Both the position numbers and the translations under genes were made by a program. A stretch of 64,000 nucleotides of DNA from an uncultured Acidimicrobiales bacterium (lineage in GTDB: Bacteria; Actinomycetota; Acidimicrobiia; Acidimicrobiales; SZUA-35), in NCBI GenBank assembly GCA_937922045.1, contig CAKZXA010000068.1, forward strand, positions 43,887-107,886, written 5' to 3'. The notes below the pieces were generated by a model. That model ran no database searches. It was not told where the DNA came from and saw only the letters and a list, made by a program, of their open reading frames with translations. Below are positions 33,257 to 42,485 of this stretch, piece by piece. Numbering within the stretch: position 1 is the stretch's first letter; each line of letters starts with the position of its first letter.

Positions 33257-33523
33257 CTAGGCGTTGCCTTGGTTCGCTCGTCGAGCGATCCGTCGCCCGA
33301 CCCACCAGAACCAGGAGCTCGAACCGACAAGCCAGAGAAGATGAGCACCGACGATGAGAACCGCCGATCGGCTAGCCCAGCCAAGGGTGGCCAGTATGAT
33401 GCCGACCTGGTGGCCGTTGAAGGCCAGACGCTGCTGGTTGCGCATCACCCGTCCGAACCGACCCAGGATGGGAAGAGCGAGCCCGTAGCCGAGAAGGAAC
33501 AGGGCCGTTGAGATCGGCTGCAC
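33257..33523 (-). CDS. Small two-helix membrane protein
   Basis: An 88-residue protein with two hydrophobic stretches (ALFLLGYGLALPILGRF and a WASRSAVLIVGAHLLWLVG...WFWWVG segment) and a basic tail GRRIARRANQGNA. Family not recognised. GTG 33523 is six bases after TACACT on the minus strand, a leaderless arrangement. It converges with the end of the lipoate fusion gene. Confidence 0.6.
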   Translation of the reverse strand: MQPISTALFLLGYGLALPILGRFGRVMRNQQRLAFNGHQVGIILATLGWASRSAVLIVGAHLLWLVGSSSWFWWVGRRIARRANQGNA

Positions 33524-33552
33524 CCTGGCAGTGTACGAGCGCCCGCTGACGC

Positions 33553-34302
33553 CTAGACGGTTGTGGCGGTGCTTGCTGCCGCTCGTCGGCCCCGGCGGTC
33601 GGCTCTCAGACCCTTGCCCGATTCGGAGCCAAGTCGGGCAATGAGATGGTTCGTTCGTGTCGCCATATGCTGTCGTATATCGACATGGGCGCGTTCAAAG
33701 GCGCTGAGCAATCGGTCGCTGTAGACCCAACGATCGCTGTCGGCGAGTTCGAGTTCGGCCTTGTCGATGAGGAGCTCGGACTGGCCGACCGGCGACAGGA
33801 GGATCGGCCAGGCGGCTCGAAGCGAGGCGGCCCGTCGTAGACGTTTCTGCCACCAGGCCCCCAACTCGTTGATGTGATCCGCTGGGGGCAGTGTCGACGG
33901 CAACATGCGCAGGTGCTCTTCGGCTGTTGGTTTCGCATGGCCGCTGAGCGAAGGATCGAGCTTGATGACTCGTGACCATTCGACACAGAGCTGTTCGGTT
34001 TCTTCGTCGATGACATCGATGGATGCCAACCTGAGCCGGTCTGCGGCTGGAACGGCAACGGTTTTCCAGTAGGAAGCTGGGTCCTGACGGCCGCGGCGAG
34101 AGACGACTCGACCATTGCGGTTTGCCGCCAGCAGGTCGCGCTTGGTGAGGTCGAACTCATCGAAGACCGAGTCGAGTCGGGCCTTGAGAAGTTCGACGAT
34201 GGACGAAGCGCGCTGCTCGAACACGGTGACGGCGAGTCCGCCGTGCTGTTGTTCAACGGGCTCGCAGGGGGCTTCTGGGTGAGGATCGAGCTGTTCTGAC
34301 AT
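33553..34302 (-). CDS. Helical protein of unknown function
   Basis: A 249-residue soluble protein starting MSEQLDPHPEAPCEP, with helical segments EQRASSIVELLKARLDSVFDEFDLTKRDLLAANRNGR, INELGAWWQKRLRRAASLRAAWPILLS and ERAHVDIRQHMATRTNHLIARL, and a basic C-terminal tail ending RADRRGRRAAASTATTV. No motif is recognised. ATG 34302 is preferred because upstream residues are low-complexity; longer starts exist up to 34371. It stands alone between a small membrane protein and a divergent peptidase. Confidence 0.5.
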   Translation of the reverse strand: MSEQLDPHPEAPCEPVEQQHGGLAVTVFEQRASSIVELLKARLDSVFDEFDLTKRDLLAANRNGRVVSRRGRQDPASYWKTVAVPAADRLRLASIDVIDEETEQLCVEWSRVIKLDPSLSGHAKPTAEEHLRMLPSTLPPADHINELGAWWQKRLRRAASLRAAWPILLSPVGQSELLIDKAELELADSDRWVYSDRLLSAFERAHVDIRQHMATRTNHLIARLGSESGKGLRADRRGRRAAASTATTV

Positions 34303-34478
34303 GGTGTAGATGTGAGGAGCCGCAGCTGGTGGAAGGCGGCGCCCTCTGTCTTGCATCGGATCGGGAGCCACGTGGGATGAGAGTCAAATGGTTCATTGAT
34401 CCAACGGTCGGGGTCGGCTAAGCGGCCAAACTTTGTTCGAGATGCGTTGGCTGCTGCCCGATTCTGAGGCTTGCTGTC

Positions 34479-34484
34479 TAGCAT
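34479..34484 (+). promoter_or_regulatory. -10 box for a leaderless transcript of the M24 peptidase
   Basis: TAGCAT ends seven bases before ATG 34492, placing the likely transcription start at the start codon. Confidence 0.45.
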
Positions 34485-34491
34485 TCGAAGT

Positions 34492-35601
34492 ATGTTCTCC
34501 CAAAGAATCGACCGGGTCCGCGCGGCCATGGCTGATGCCGATGTCGATGTCGTGATGCTGTCGGTCGGTCCGGACTTGCCCTGGCTGATCGGCTATGAGG
34601 CCATGGCGCTAGAACGACTCACGATGCTGGTGGTTCCGGCTGGTGGCCCCGCCGAGCTCATCATCCCCGCTTTCGAGGTGCCACGGGTCGTGGAACAGCC
34701 TGATGTGTTCTCGATTCGCGGATGGACCGAGACGGAGAATCCTGTCGCTCTCGTTGCCGAACGCGCTCGTGGCGCTCGTCGCGCTGCCATTGGCGACCAT
34801 ACGTGGAGCCGATTCCTGGTTGCGCTCCAACACGAACTGAGCACGACTTCATGGATCGACGCTGGCCAGGTGGTCGGCGCCCTCCGAGCGATCAAGGAGC
34901 CAGGCGAGATCGAGCGCTTGCAGGCTGCTGCGTCTGGCGTTGATCGCGTGGCAACAGCGCTCCAGTCCGGCGAGATCGAACTGATCGGTCGTACCGAAGC
35001 CGAGGTCTCCGCTGAGCTGGGTCGGCGGATTCTTGCCGAGGGACACGCTGTGGTGAACTTCGCCATTGTGGCTGCCGGTGAGAACGCGGCTAGCCCGCAT
35101 CACCACGCTGGTTCTCGGGTGATCAAGCCGAACGAGGTCGTTCTCTGCGACTTTGGTGGGACGACGGCCGAACCTGAAGGTGAACCGGGGTACTGCTCGG
35201 ACATTACCCGCTGTGTCTATACCGGTGAGCCGCCGACTGAATTCGTCGAAGCCTATGCTGCCCTTCAGGACGCTCAAGCCCTGGCCGTCAACGCGGCCGT
35301 GGTCGGAGCGAGCGCTGAATCGGTCGACGGGGTCGCACGCCAGAGACTGGCAGATGCTGGGCTGGACCAGTGGTTCATCCATCGTCTCGGACACGGCATT
35401 GGCGTCGAGGCCCACGAAGATCCATACCTGGTCGAGGGCAATGCGACGCCGCTGGCAGCAGGCAATGCCTTCTCCATCGAACCTGGCTTCTATATGCCTG
35501 AACGGTGGGGCGCTCGTATCGAAGACATCGTGGTCGCCACCGATGATGGGCCGCTCGCTCTCAACAAGGTCTCACACAACCTGGCCGTGGTCGGCAACTA
35601 G
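34492..35601 (+). CDS. M24 (Xaa-Pro aminopeptidase-like) metallopeptidase
   Basis: A 369-residue creatinase-fold peptidase, N-terminal half of the PepP/PepQ type and C-terminal pita-bread catalytic half. The five metal ligands are visible: Asp in LCDFGGT, Asp in YCSDITR, His in HRLGHGIGVE, Glu in SIEPGFY and Glu in ARIEDIV. It probably trims Xaa-Pro dipeptides or peptides in the cytoplasm. ATG 34492 sits seven bases after TAGCAT; seven upstream codons (from 34471) are possible but less likely. Its stop overlaps the next start by one base. Confidence 0.9.
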   Translation: MFSQRIDRVRAAMADADVDVVMLSVGPDLPWLIGYEAMALERLTMLVVPAGGPAELIIPAFEVPRVVEQPDVFSIRGWTETENPVALVAERARGARRAAIGDHTWSRFLVALQHELSTTSWIDAGQVVGALRAIKEPGEIERLQAAASGVDRVATALQSGEIELIGRTEAEVSAELGRRILAEGHAVVNFAIVAAGENAASPHHHAGSRVIKPNEVVLCDFGGTTAEPEGEPGYCSDITRCVYTGEPPTEFVEAYAALQDAQALAVNAAVVGASAESVDGVARQRLADAGLDQWFIHRLGHGIGVEAHEDPYLVEGNATPLAAGNAFSIEPGFYMPERWGARIEDIVVATDDGPLALNKVSHNLAVVGN

Positions 35602-36452
35602 TGATCGGCCTGGATGCCGCCACCGTGCTCCTGCAGTGGGCGGCTGGCGGTCTCTTCTTTGGCTGGGTTACCAGCCGTCATCGTGAGGTAGGTCTTGGCT
35701 ACGGCTGGCTGCTGCGCGTCACCTATGGCGTCATGCTCATCGCTGCGGTGCTCGTCGGCCTCGTTTTCGACTCGTTCCTCGAGCGTGAGGTGGCGGCTGT
35801 GGTGGCTGCCGCTCTCACCGCACTAGCTCTCTGGCAGTCGGTGCAACGGCGATCCGCCGGTGTGCTGCACCAACGGGAGCTGGTTGAGGCCCGCACCGAA
35901 CGAGTGGCGGCCATGACCGGCATCGACCGCTCGGAGCGGCAGAAGGTGGCCGATGGCCCAGAGTTTGATCACCGACTCGATCTTCCGCCGGCGGTTGTGG
36001 CTCTGATCGGCGTAGTTTTGGTCGGCGTTCTGGGACCGGAACCCTCGGTGCTCACAACGGCTCGTTTGCTGGCGGGCGCCTTCTTCATGGGAGCGGTGAG
36101 CGATGCAATGCTGCTCGGCCATTGGTATCTCGTTCAACCCGGCCTGGATCGACGGTTCTTGTCGGAGTTGGTGCGTTGGACCGGCATCACGTGGTTTCCC
36201 GAGGTGCTGTTGTTTCTCGTGCCGGTCGGTATGGCTTCGGTGTTGTCCGGGGCCATCGACGATGGCTGGGGCGGCATGCTTGGATGGTTCTGGGCTGGTT
36301 GCGCAGTGTTGACGATCGCTCTTGTCGGTGTCACGGTTGCTGCGCTTCGAGAACGCCAGTATGCGGCAGTAATGGCCGCCACAGGGCTGCTCTATCTCGC
36401 CATTCTGACCGCTTTTTGTACCGACCTTGTGGCGCGGGCGCTACTGGCCTAA
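35601..36452 (+). CDS. Multi-pass membrane protein, unknown function
   Basis: A 283-residue protein with about seven hydrophobic segments, among them TVLLQWAAGGLFFGWVT, LLRVTYGVMLIAAVLVGLVF, AVVALIGVVLVGVLGP, ARLLAGAFFMGAVSDAMLLGHWYL, FPEVLLFLVPVGMASVL and AATGLLYLAILTAF, with a short polar loop (REL VEARTERVAAMTGIDRSERQKVAD) in the middle. No family is recognised. The GTG at 35601 shares a base with the TAG stop of the peptidase, so translation is probably coupled. Confidence 0.75.
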   Translation: MIGLDAATVLLQWAAGGLFFGWVTSRHREVGLGYGWLLRVTYGVMLIAAVLVGLVFDSFLEREVAAVVAAALTALALWQSVQRRSAGVLHQRELVEARTERVAAMTGIDRSERQKVADGPEFDHRLDLPPAVVALIGVVLVGVLGPEPSVLTTARLLAGAFFMGAVSDAMLLGHWYLVQPGLDRRFLSELVRWTGITWFPEVLLFLVPVGMASVLSGAIDDGWGGMLGWFWAGCAVLTIALVGVTVAALRERQYAAVMAATGLLYLAILTAFCTDLVARALLA

Positions 36453-36483
36453 TGCGGCGGCTCTCGTAAGCGCCCCGGAATGA

Positions 36484-36735
36484 CTAGGGCTGTGCCTTGA
36501 GTTTTAGCCAGCGCTCTCGGGCTCGCTTGTGCTTGTTGGCCCCGGACCCGACGAGGCCTCTGGTGCGAACATCTTTGACCGTGTCCTCGAGTGTTTCGAG
36601 CAGTTGATTTATGTCGTCAGCTGGTCCGGCGCCCCGAAGATCCTCAAAGGCGACGAACACCCGACCGAGGTCTTCGCGAACATCCTCGAACGCTTCGCTA
36701 AGTTCTTCGGTGGCTTTCTCTAGGTCCTCGTTCAC
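36484..36735 (-). CDS. Short coiled-coil protein, unknown function
   Basis: 83 residues, starting MNEDLEKATEELSEAFEDVREDL with heptad-like spacing through FVAFEDLRG and INQLLETLEDTVKDV, ending in a basic stretch GANKHKRARERWLKLK. Probably a small DNA- or membrane-associated helical protein; no family assigned. GTG 36735 follows TACACT (36743-36748 on the opposite strand) by seven bases, and GGAGG directly touches the start, so a leaderless mRNA is more likely than SD-driven initiation. Confidence 0.6.
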   Translation of the reverse strand: MNEDLEKATEELSEAFEDVREDLGRVFVAFEDLRGAGPADDINQLLETLEDTVKDVRTRGLVGSGANKHKRARERWLKLKAQP

Positions 36736-36853
36736 CCTCCTGAGTGTAGACGGGGGCGGAGATCCGATGACGTGAGGGGAAGGCTAGGACCGCGAGCGGG
36801 GCTGGTGCCGCGTTACGCTAACAGCAGGGAAACGAGTTGCCGAAAGGAACACC

Positions 36854-37684
36854 ATGCCGAGAGCCATGTGGAGCGGTGCCATCAGCTTTGGGCTTGTGTC
36901 GGTGCCGGTGAAGTTGTTCACCGCAGTCAGTCGCAAGTCGGTCCGTTTCAATCAGATCGATTCGAAGACGAACAGCAGGGTGAAACAGAAGCGAGTCAAC
37001 GCCGAGGGCGAAGAGGTCTCGTACGACCAGATCGTCAAGGGATACGAAATTTCCAAAGACACCTATGTCATTGTGACCGAGGAGGAAATGGAGAGCCTGG
37101 CTCCCAAGGCCTCACGCATGATTGACATCAGCGACTTTGTTTCCGAGGACGACATCGACCCTGTCTTCTACGACTCGGCCTATTACCTCGTGCCCGACGA
37201 GCTTGCCCGAAAGTCGTACTCGCTTCTCTCTAAGGCAATGCAGGACAGCGGGCGGGTTGCGATCGCCACGTTCGTGATGAGAACCAAGCAGTACCTGGTG
37301 GCTATTCGTCCCCAAAACGGACTGTTGATGATGTCGACCATGGTCTACGCCGATGAACTGGTGGCGGCCGACGAGATTCCCGGGTTGGAAGACCTGGACG
37401 AAATCGAAGTCTCTGAGGCAGAGATGACGATGGCTGGACAACTCATCGATTCGCTTACCGGGGATTTCGAGCCGGAGAAGTACCGAGATAGCTACCGGGA
37501 GCAGGTACTCGATCTTTTGGAGAAGAAGGCTGCTGGCGATCTCACATCGATCGAAGTTCCGGTTGCCGAGGACGAGGCAGCAGTCGTCGACCTGCTCGCC
37601 GCCCTAGAGGCCAGTGTTGCCGCGGCGAAGGCGGCTCGCTCAGCCAGCACCGATGATGGTGAGACCGTTGCTAAGTCGGCCTAG
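36854..37684 (+). CDS. ku: Ku, non-homologous end-joining protein
   Basis: A 276-residue bacterial Ku homodimer subunit that encircles DNA ends and recruits LigD for end joining. It starts RAMWSGAISFGLVSVPVKLFTAV, the Ku beta-barrel start, and has YDSAYYLVPDELARKSYSLLSKAMQ and the C-terminal region KYRDSYREQVLDLLEKKAAG. ATG 36854 follows GAAAGGA. The C-terminal tail is acidic/alanine-rich without the long lysine tail of some homologs. A LigD polymerase gene follows 70 bases downstream in the same direction. Confidence 0.95.
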   Translation: MPRAMWSGAISFGLVSVPVKLFTAVSRKSVRFNQIDSKTNSRVKQKRVNAEGEEVSYDQIVKGYEISKDTYVIVTEEEMESLAPKASRMIDISDFVSEDDIDPVFYDSAYYLVPDELARKSYSLLSKAMQDSGRVAIATFVMRTKQYLVAIRPQNGLLMMSTMVYADELVAADEIPGLEDLDEIEVSEAEMTMAGQLIDSLTGDFEPEKYRDSYREQVLDLLEKKAAGDLTSIEVPVAEDEAAVVDLLAALEASVAAAKAARSASTDDGETVAKSA

Positions 37685-37754
37685 CCGCCCGTGACGCCTT
37701 GAGTTCTCGCCAACCGAGATCAAGCAGATTGAGAACAGTGGAGGAAGGGTCATC

Positions 37755-38669
37755 GTGACTGAACGGGTCAAGGTGACCGTCGGCGAGCGGGAGATCAGCC
37801 TTTCGAATCTCGACAAGGTCTTGTATCCGGCCGTCGGCTTCACGAAGGCTCAAGTAATCGATTACTACGCCCGCATCGCACCCGTGATGCTGGCCCATGT
37901 GGCCGGGCGTTGCATGACCCTGCGCCGCTGGCCCGACGGTGTCGATAAGGAATCGTTCTTCGGCAAACGGTGCCCCGATCATCGACCCGGTTGGGTGTCT
38001 GTAGCGCTAGGACCCGGTGATTCTGGTGGTGGTATCGACTACTGCCAGCTGAATGATACGGCTGCGCTGGTCTGGACGGCCAACCTTGCAGCGCTCGAGC
38101 TTCACGCGCCGATGGCCCAGAGTGAGGACATCGAGTCGCCAACGATTCTGGTCTTCGATCTTGATCCGGGAGCGCCTGCCACCATTAGGGAATGCTGTCG
38201 AGTCGGGTTGGTGATTCGTGAAGTCTTGGCTTCGATCGGACTCGAATCCTGGGCAAAGACATCGGGTAGCAAGGGCCTGCAGATCTATGTGCCGCTCAAC
38301 CTGCCGCACACCCATCAGCACGCTTCGAGCTTCGCTCTCGCTGTTGGTCAGCTGGTTGCCCGTCAGCACCCGAAACTTGCCCTGGTTGAGATGAACAAGT
38401 CACTACGGGGCGGCAAGGTCTTCATCGACTGGTCGCAGAACTCTCGGCACAAGACAACGATCGCTGTCTACTCTCTTCGTGCCAACGAGCGACCCACCGT
38501 GTCCACCCCGGTCAGTTGGGAAGAGGTCGAGGCAGGAGCGGAGGGATCACCGCTGATCTTCGAAGCTGAGGATGTCTTGGCGAGGGTCGAGAAGTCTGGG
38601 GATCTCTTCGCCTCCGTTGCCACCCTGCAACAGCAGCTGCCGCTCTCTTCCGATTCTGAGAGCCGCTAG
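37755..38669 (+). CDS. ligD: LigD-type polymerase (primase-polymerase) domain protein
   Basis: A 304-residue archaeo-eukaryotic-primase-like polymerase that fills and extends broken DNA ends with ribo- or deoxyribonucleotides. Seen are SLTLRRWPDGV-like MTLRRWPDGVDKESFFGKRCPDH, the catalytic FDLDPG, SGSKGLQIYVPL and FIDWSQNSRHKTT. No ligase or phosphoesterase domain is fused, so ligation must be done by another protein not in this window. GTG 37755 has GGAGG and GAAGG upstream. The order Ku then Pol matches the split NHEJ operons of actinobacteria. Confidence 0.93.
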   Translation: MTERVKVTVGEREISLSNLDKVLYPAVGFTKAQVIDYYARIAPVMLAHVAGRCMTLRRWPDGVDKESFFGKRCPDHRPGWVSVALGPGDSGGGIDYCQLNDTAALVWTANLAALELHAPMAQSEDIESPTILVFDLDPGAPATIRECCRVGLVIREVLASIGLESWAKTSGSKGLQIYVPLNLPHTHQHASSFALAVGQLVARQHPKLALVEMNKSLRGGKVFIDWSQNSRHKTTIAVYSLRANERPTVSTPVSWEEVEAGAEGSPLIFEAEDVLARVEKSGDLFASVATLQQQLPLSSDSESR

Positions 38670-38673
38670 AAGA

Positions 38674-38679
38674 TAAGCT
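38674..38679 (+). promoter_or_regulatory. -10 box before pepA
   Basis: TAAGCT lies eight bases before ATG 38688, suggesting a leaderless transcript starting near the start codon, independent of the upstream ligD-pol stop. Confidence 0.35.
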
Positions 38680-38687
38680 GACTTTCT

Positions 38688-40112
38688 ATGCCGAATTTCT
38701 CTCTTAGCTCCTCCGTACCGAAAGCTGCTACCGCCGTCGACATTCCAGTCTTTCGCGACCAGCTCGACGGTCTGCCTTCGCCCTTGAAGAAGGTAGCTGG
38801 TCTGCAAAACTTCAGCGGCAAGACCGGCCAGACTCTCGTGACGACCGGCGACGGTAATCGGGTACAAGTTCTCGTCGGGCTTGGGGCCGAAAGCGACTTT
38901 GACACCGAGAGCCTTCGGTTGGCAGCCGCCGCGTATGGGCGGTCTGTGTCAACCCATGAAGCGGTCGCCACCAACCTGTTCGGTATGGCTGAGGGGCTAG
39001 ACACAGAGGCGGCATTGTCGGCGGTTGTGGAAGGAATCGGGCTTGTCAGCTACCGGTTCTCCTCGTTCAAATCGAGCCCGGTGAAGCTGAAGCGTGTTTC
39101 GATTGTTGGCGGTGGCAAGGGGCTTCGGGCCAGCCTGACGAAGGCCAGTGCCGTGATGGCCGCTGTCGATCTGGCTCGCGATCTGGTCAACGAGCCGGGA
39201 GGAAGCCTTCTGCCCGAGGACTTTGCGGCGAAGGCGCGATCTGTGGCGGCCGAGTCGGGCTTGAAGATAAATGTCTGGTCGCGGTCGCGCATCGCTCGGG
39301 AACGCCTTGGTGGCGTCCTCGCCGTGACCAAGGGATCGACCAACGCCCCCCAGTTCGTGAAACTCACCTACACCCCATCTCGGCCCAAAGGCCACATTGC
39401 CCTCGTAGGCAAGGGCGTCACCTTCGACTCCGGCGGCCTGTCGCTCAAGACCGGAACCGGCATGATGCTCATGAAGATCGACATGGCTGGCGCGGCCTCG
39501 GTTCTGGCTGCTATGTCGGCGCTTCCAGCCCTGAAGGTGCCGGTGGCGGTTACGGGCTACATACCCCTGGTTGAGAACATGCCGAGTGGTGACGCTGTGC
39601 GTCCGGGTGACGTTTTTGCGGCGCGCAACGGGAAGACGGTAGAGGTCTTGAACACCGATGCCGAGGGTCGTTTGATCCTGGCCGATGCTCTTTCTTTGGC
39701 TGCCGAGTCCGACGCTGATGCAATCATCGACATGGCCACGCTGACCGGGTCGGCTACGGCCGCGCTCGGTGCCGACTACGCCGCCCTGATGGCCACCGAT
39801 GATGCTGTGGCCGATGCCTTGCTCGCCGGGGCTGCCGAAGCCGGTGAACGTATGTGGCGCATGCCGCTACCGCCGGAGTATCGCAGCCAGCTCGACTCAT
39901 CGGTGGCCGATCTGCGGAACATCGGCACCAGCCCCTACGGGGGTGCCCTGACGGCTGGTCTCTTCCTCAAGGAGTTCACCGGTGACAAGCCTTGGGCCCA
40001 CATCGACGTCGGTCTCTCGGTCTTCAGCGATGCGAATAAGGGGTGGAAGGTCAAGGGAGCTACGGGCTATGGGGTCCGAACCCTGATCAGAACCTTGCAA
40101 GCCTGGGAGTAG
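38688..40112 (+). CDS. pepA: Leucyl aminopeptidase, M17
   Basis: A 474-residue cytosolic dizinc aminopeptidase that removes N-terminal residues in peptide turnover. The catalytic domain carries LVGKGVTFDSGGLSLKTGTGMMLMKIDMAGAASV (first metal and lysine region), MPSGDAVRPGDV and NTDAEGRLILADAL, the family signature with metal-binding Asp and Glu. The N-terminal domain is the smaller, variable one. Hexameric assembly is usual for the family. Standing alone between LigD-Pol and a sugar transferase. Confidence 0.95.
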   Translation: MPNFSLSSSVPKAATAVDIPVFRDQLDGLPSPLKKVAGLQNFSGKTGQTLVTTGDGNRVQVLVGLGAESDFDTESLRLAAAAYGRSVSTHEAVATNLFGMAEGLDTEAALSAVVEGIGLVSYRFSSFKSSPVKLKRVSIVGGGKGLRASLTKASAVMAAVDLARDLVNEPGGSLLPEDFAAKARSVAAESGLKINVWSRSRIARERLGGVLAVTKGSTNAPQFVKLTYTPSRPKGHIALVGKGVTFDSGGLSLKTGTGMMLMKIDMAGAASVLAAMSALPALKVPVAVTGYIPLVENMPSGDAVRPGDVFAARNGKTVEVLNTDAEGRLILADALSLAAESDADAIIDMATLTGSATAALGADYAALMATDDAVADALLAGAAEAGERMWRMPLPPEYRSQLDSSVADLRNIGTSPYGGALTAGLFLKEFTGDKPWAHIDVGLSVFSDANKGWKVKGATGYGVRTLIRTLQAWE

Positions 40113-40217
40113 CCGAAGCTGAGGTCGCCGTCGTTCATTACACAGCGAAGTTAAACCTGACGTTCTTGCGCGCCGATACCCCAGTATCACTTCTCTCCGC
40201 GAGGTAGCAAGACGACT

Positions 40218-41657
40218 ATGGCGATGATCGAAGCAACCGAGGAGCCGGCAGCCGCTGGCGCGGCTATACCCACGGCGACGCCCGACGACGACCCGGCCCA
40301 GACATCAAAAGGTGTGAACTGGCGACGCGGTCTTGTTGTTGCCGCCGACTTCATCGGTATAGCGGTTGGTCTGCTGACCACCAAGTTGATCGCTGAAGGC
40401 TCGGGGATCTCATGGGTTCTTGCCAGCTTCTTCGGTGTCATGCTCTGGCTGGCGATGCTGAGCCTGAATCTGTACAACTCGCGACTGGTTACCGCACGGA
40501 GCGAGGAGCTCACAAGAGTGGCGCGCGCCGGGGTACGAGCCATGCTGGCGCTTGGGGTGATTGCCGTAGTCTTCGGTCTCGGTCTCGAACTGCGATCAGC
40601 GGTCGTTGCACTGGTCTGCACGGTGGCCAGTGTCTCGTTGGTGCGGGAGGGCGTTCGGCTCTGGTTCTCCCGCCGACGCCGCGCCGGCTATGGGCTCTGG
40701 GCGTCGGTACTGGTCGCTGGCACCGAGGAGGGAGCGGCTCTGCGCAGCACGATCGAAATGGACAAGAGCAGTCCCCACGCCGTCGTAGACCATGTTGATC
40801 CACGCCACTCGAACAACGCCGACGCTCTGCTGACCGAGACGCTGGCTGCGGCCCGCCAGTCCGGTGCCCACGGTGCCATCGTCGTCGAGTCGCTACTCGA
40901 TGCCCAAACGGCCAACAGCTTGGTGCGAGGCCTGCTGGAGGCAGGTCTCTATGTCGACCTAGCGTCGAACCTGGTCGACATCTCAGCCGATCGCCTAGCC
41001 ACGAGAAGTCTGGGCTCCACGATTGCTACATGGATCGCCCCCCGGCCGCGTGGCGGTTGGCGCGGTCGGGCCAAACGCCTCTTCGATGTGGCTGTTGCCG
41101 GTGTTGTGCTCACCCTGATCTCGCCGATCTTCGCCGGCCTTGCCGTCGCAGTGAAACTCACATCGAAGGGACCGGTGTTCTTTCGTCAGGAGAGGGTCGG
41201 TCGTTACGGTGAACCGTTCAAGATGATCAAGTTTCGCTCGATGGTGGTTGACGCCGAGGAGAAGCTACGCGAGCTGGCCGAGGCCAATGAGGGCTCCGGA
41301 CCCTTGTTCAAGATGAAGGATGATCCACGCGTGACGCCCCTGGGTCGGATCATGCGCAAGACATCGTTGGATGAGCTCCCTCAGTTGCTCAATGTGCTGC
41401 TCAACGAGATGAGTCTTGTCGGCCCCCGACCGGCACTCCGTGAAGAGATGGCCGATTGGGATCCAGCGCTTTATGCACGTCTACAGGTCAAGCCCGGCAT
41501 CACCGGTATGTGGCAGGTATCAGGCCGGAGTGGAACCTCGTTCGAGGAATACACCAGGCTCGACCTGTACTACGTGAACAACTGGTCGCTCTTCGTTGAC
41601 CTGGCCATCATGGCCAAAACGATTCCAGCGGTCGTAAAGAGCGACGGAGCTTTCTAG
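40218..41657 (+). CDS. Polyprenyl-phosphate sugar-phosphate transferase (WbaP/WcaJ-like)
   Basis: A 479-residue membrane enzyme that starts glycan building by moving a sugar phosphate from UDP-sugar to undecaprenyl phosphate. Several N-terminal hydrophobic stretches (VAADFIGIAVGLLTTKLI, ISWVLASFFGVMLWLAMLSLNLY, GVIAVVFGLGLELRSAVVALVCTVASVSL) and a Rossmann-like middle domain precede the catalytic C-terminal part: RLFDVAVAGVVLTLISPIFAGLAVAVKLTSKGPVFFRQERVG and SLVGPRPALREEM, followed by VKPGITGMWQVSGR. It probably primes the surface polysaccharide built by the cluster near 46.8-54.7 kb. The specific sugar is unknown. Confidence 0.9.
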   Translation: MAMIEATEEPAAAGAAIPTATPDDDPAQTSKGVNWRRGLVVAADFIGIAVGLLTTKLIAEGSGISWVLASFFGVMLWLAMLSLNLYNSRLVTARSEELTRVARAGVRAMLALGVIAVVFGLGLELRSAVVALVCTVASVSLVREGVRLWFSRRRRAGYGLWASVLVAGTEEGAALRSTIEMDKSSPHAVVDHVDPRHSNNADALLTETLAAARQSGAHGAIVVESLLDAQTANSLVRGLLEAGLYVDLASNLVDISADRLATRSLGSTIATWIAPRPRGGWRGRAKRLFDVAVAGVVLTLISPIFAGLAVAVKLTSKGPVFFRQERVGRYGEPFKMIKFRSMVVDAEEKLRELAEANEGSGPLFKMKDDPRVTPLGRIMRKTSLDELPQLLNVLLNEMSLVGPRPALREEMADWDPALYARLQVKPGITGMWQVSGRSGTSFEEYTRLDLYYVNNWSLFVDLAIMAKTIPAVVKSDGAF

Positions 41658-41660
41658 CCC

Positions 41661-41708
41661 AGACCCCTGGAGACCGAGGCTTACACACGTGCCCCAAACG
41701 GGGGGTCT
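41661..41708. terminator. Possible bidirectional terminator between convergent genes
   Basis: agacccc (41661-41667) can pair with ggggtct (41702-41708), and an inner cccc-aaac-gggg hairpin overlaps it. The sugar transferase ends at 41657 and the gene below ends at 41707, so this is where a shared terminator would sit. No U-tract is seen; confidence is low. Confidence 0.3.
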
Positions 41709-42306
41709 AGGCGGCCCCAGCCCCCATCGAGTGACCGTCAGAGGTTGGGATGCCGCTGACGGGTGGGGGTTGCTGCGGTCGATTCGACCACTTTGTGATC
41801 GTGGAACGAGTTGGCCTCTCGAGCTGGCGTTCCACCCATTGTTCATGGGCGCGGCCGAGATGGTCGGGGAGCCGTTCGATCTGACGACGGGTCAGAGGCG
41901 GCAGCTTGCGATGGACGACGAGGATGTCGCCATTGCGCTGGGCCGCTCCAAAGCGACAGGCGCGCTCAACCGCCCGCCAGAACGGGCCATGTCGACCACC
42001 TTTGGTTCCGAGTCCGAGCTCGCCAGCCCATTCGGTGCAGGTGAGGTCGAAACCATCGGGGTGTTGGTCAAAGGCATTGACGATGCGACGGAGCAGAAAC
42101 AGACATGAAGGCCCGAGGATGGCGAGCCAGAACCGTTCGGCGTAGGGAGACCGTGGATCGTGGCCGAGGGCATCGAGAACCGGATCGGGCCACACCTTCA
42201 CATGAAGGACGGACTCGGGAAACTCGATGACGCGGGCGGCGGGCGGTTGATCGGGTTCCGCGCCGTCGGTCGGATTGGCGGTGCAGCTACTTCCTTGACT
42301 GGTCAT
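41707..42306 (-). CDS. Conserved-looking actinobacterial protein, unknown function
   Basis: 199 residues, beginning MTSQGSSCTANPTDGAEPD. The central block FPESVLHVKVWPDPVLDALGHDPRSPYAERFWLAILGPSCLFLLRRIVNAFDQ and ELGLGTKGGRHGPFWRAVERACRFGAAQ looks like a conserved actinobacterial family, but I cannot name it. The tail is basic and Pro/Ser-rich. ATG 42306 has GGAG in an acceptable position; a further in-frame ATG at 42348 exists. The gene converges with the sugar transferase. Confidence 0.65.
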   Translation of the reverse strand: MTSQGSSCTANPTDGAEPDQPPAARVIEFPESVLHVKVWPDPVLDALGHDPRSPYAERFWLAILGPSCLFLLRRIVNAFDQHPDGFDLTCTEWAGELGLGTKGGRHGPFWRAVERACRFGAAQRNGDILVVHRKLPPLTRRQIERLPDHLGRAHEQWVERQLERPTRSTITKWSNRPQQPPPVSGIPTSDGHSMGAGAA

Positions 42307-42485
42307 GGTGAACTCCTGGAAGAAAAACGAAAGCGGCCGAAGCCGCAAGAATCCAGGGAAGTAGGTTTTGCCAAACTCTACTCAGAAGAGCTTGTCGCTG
42401 CAACCATCGTCGTCGCCCTCATGGTTGGAGCCGGTCGCCGATGCCCAGGTGGTAGGGGAACGTACAGTTGGCTAGCGTGCAGAGG

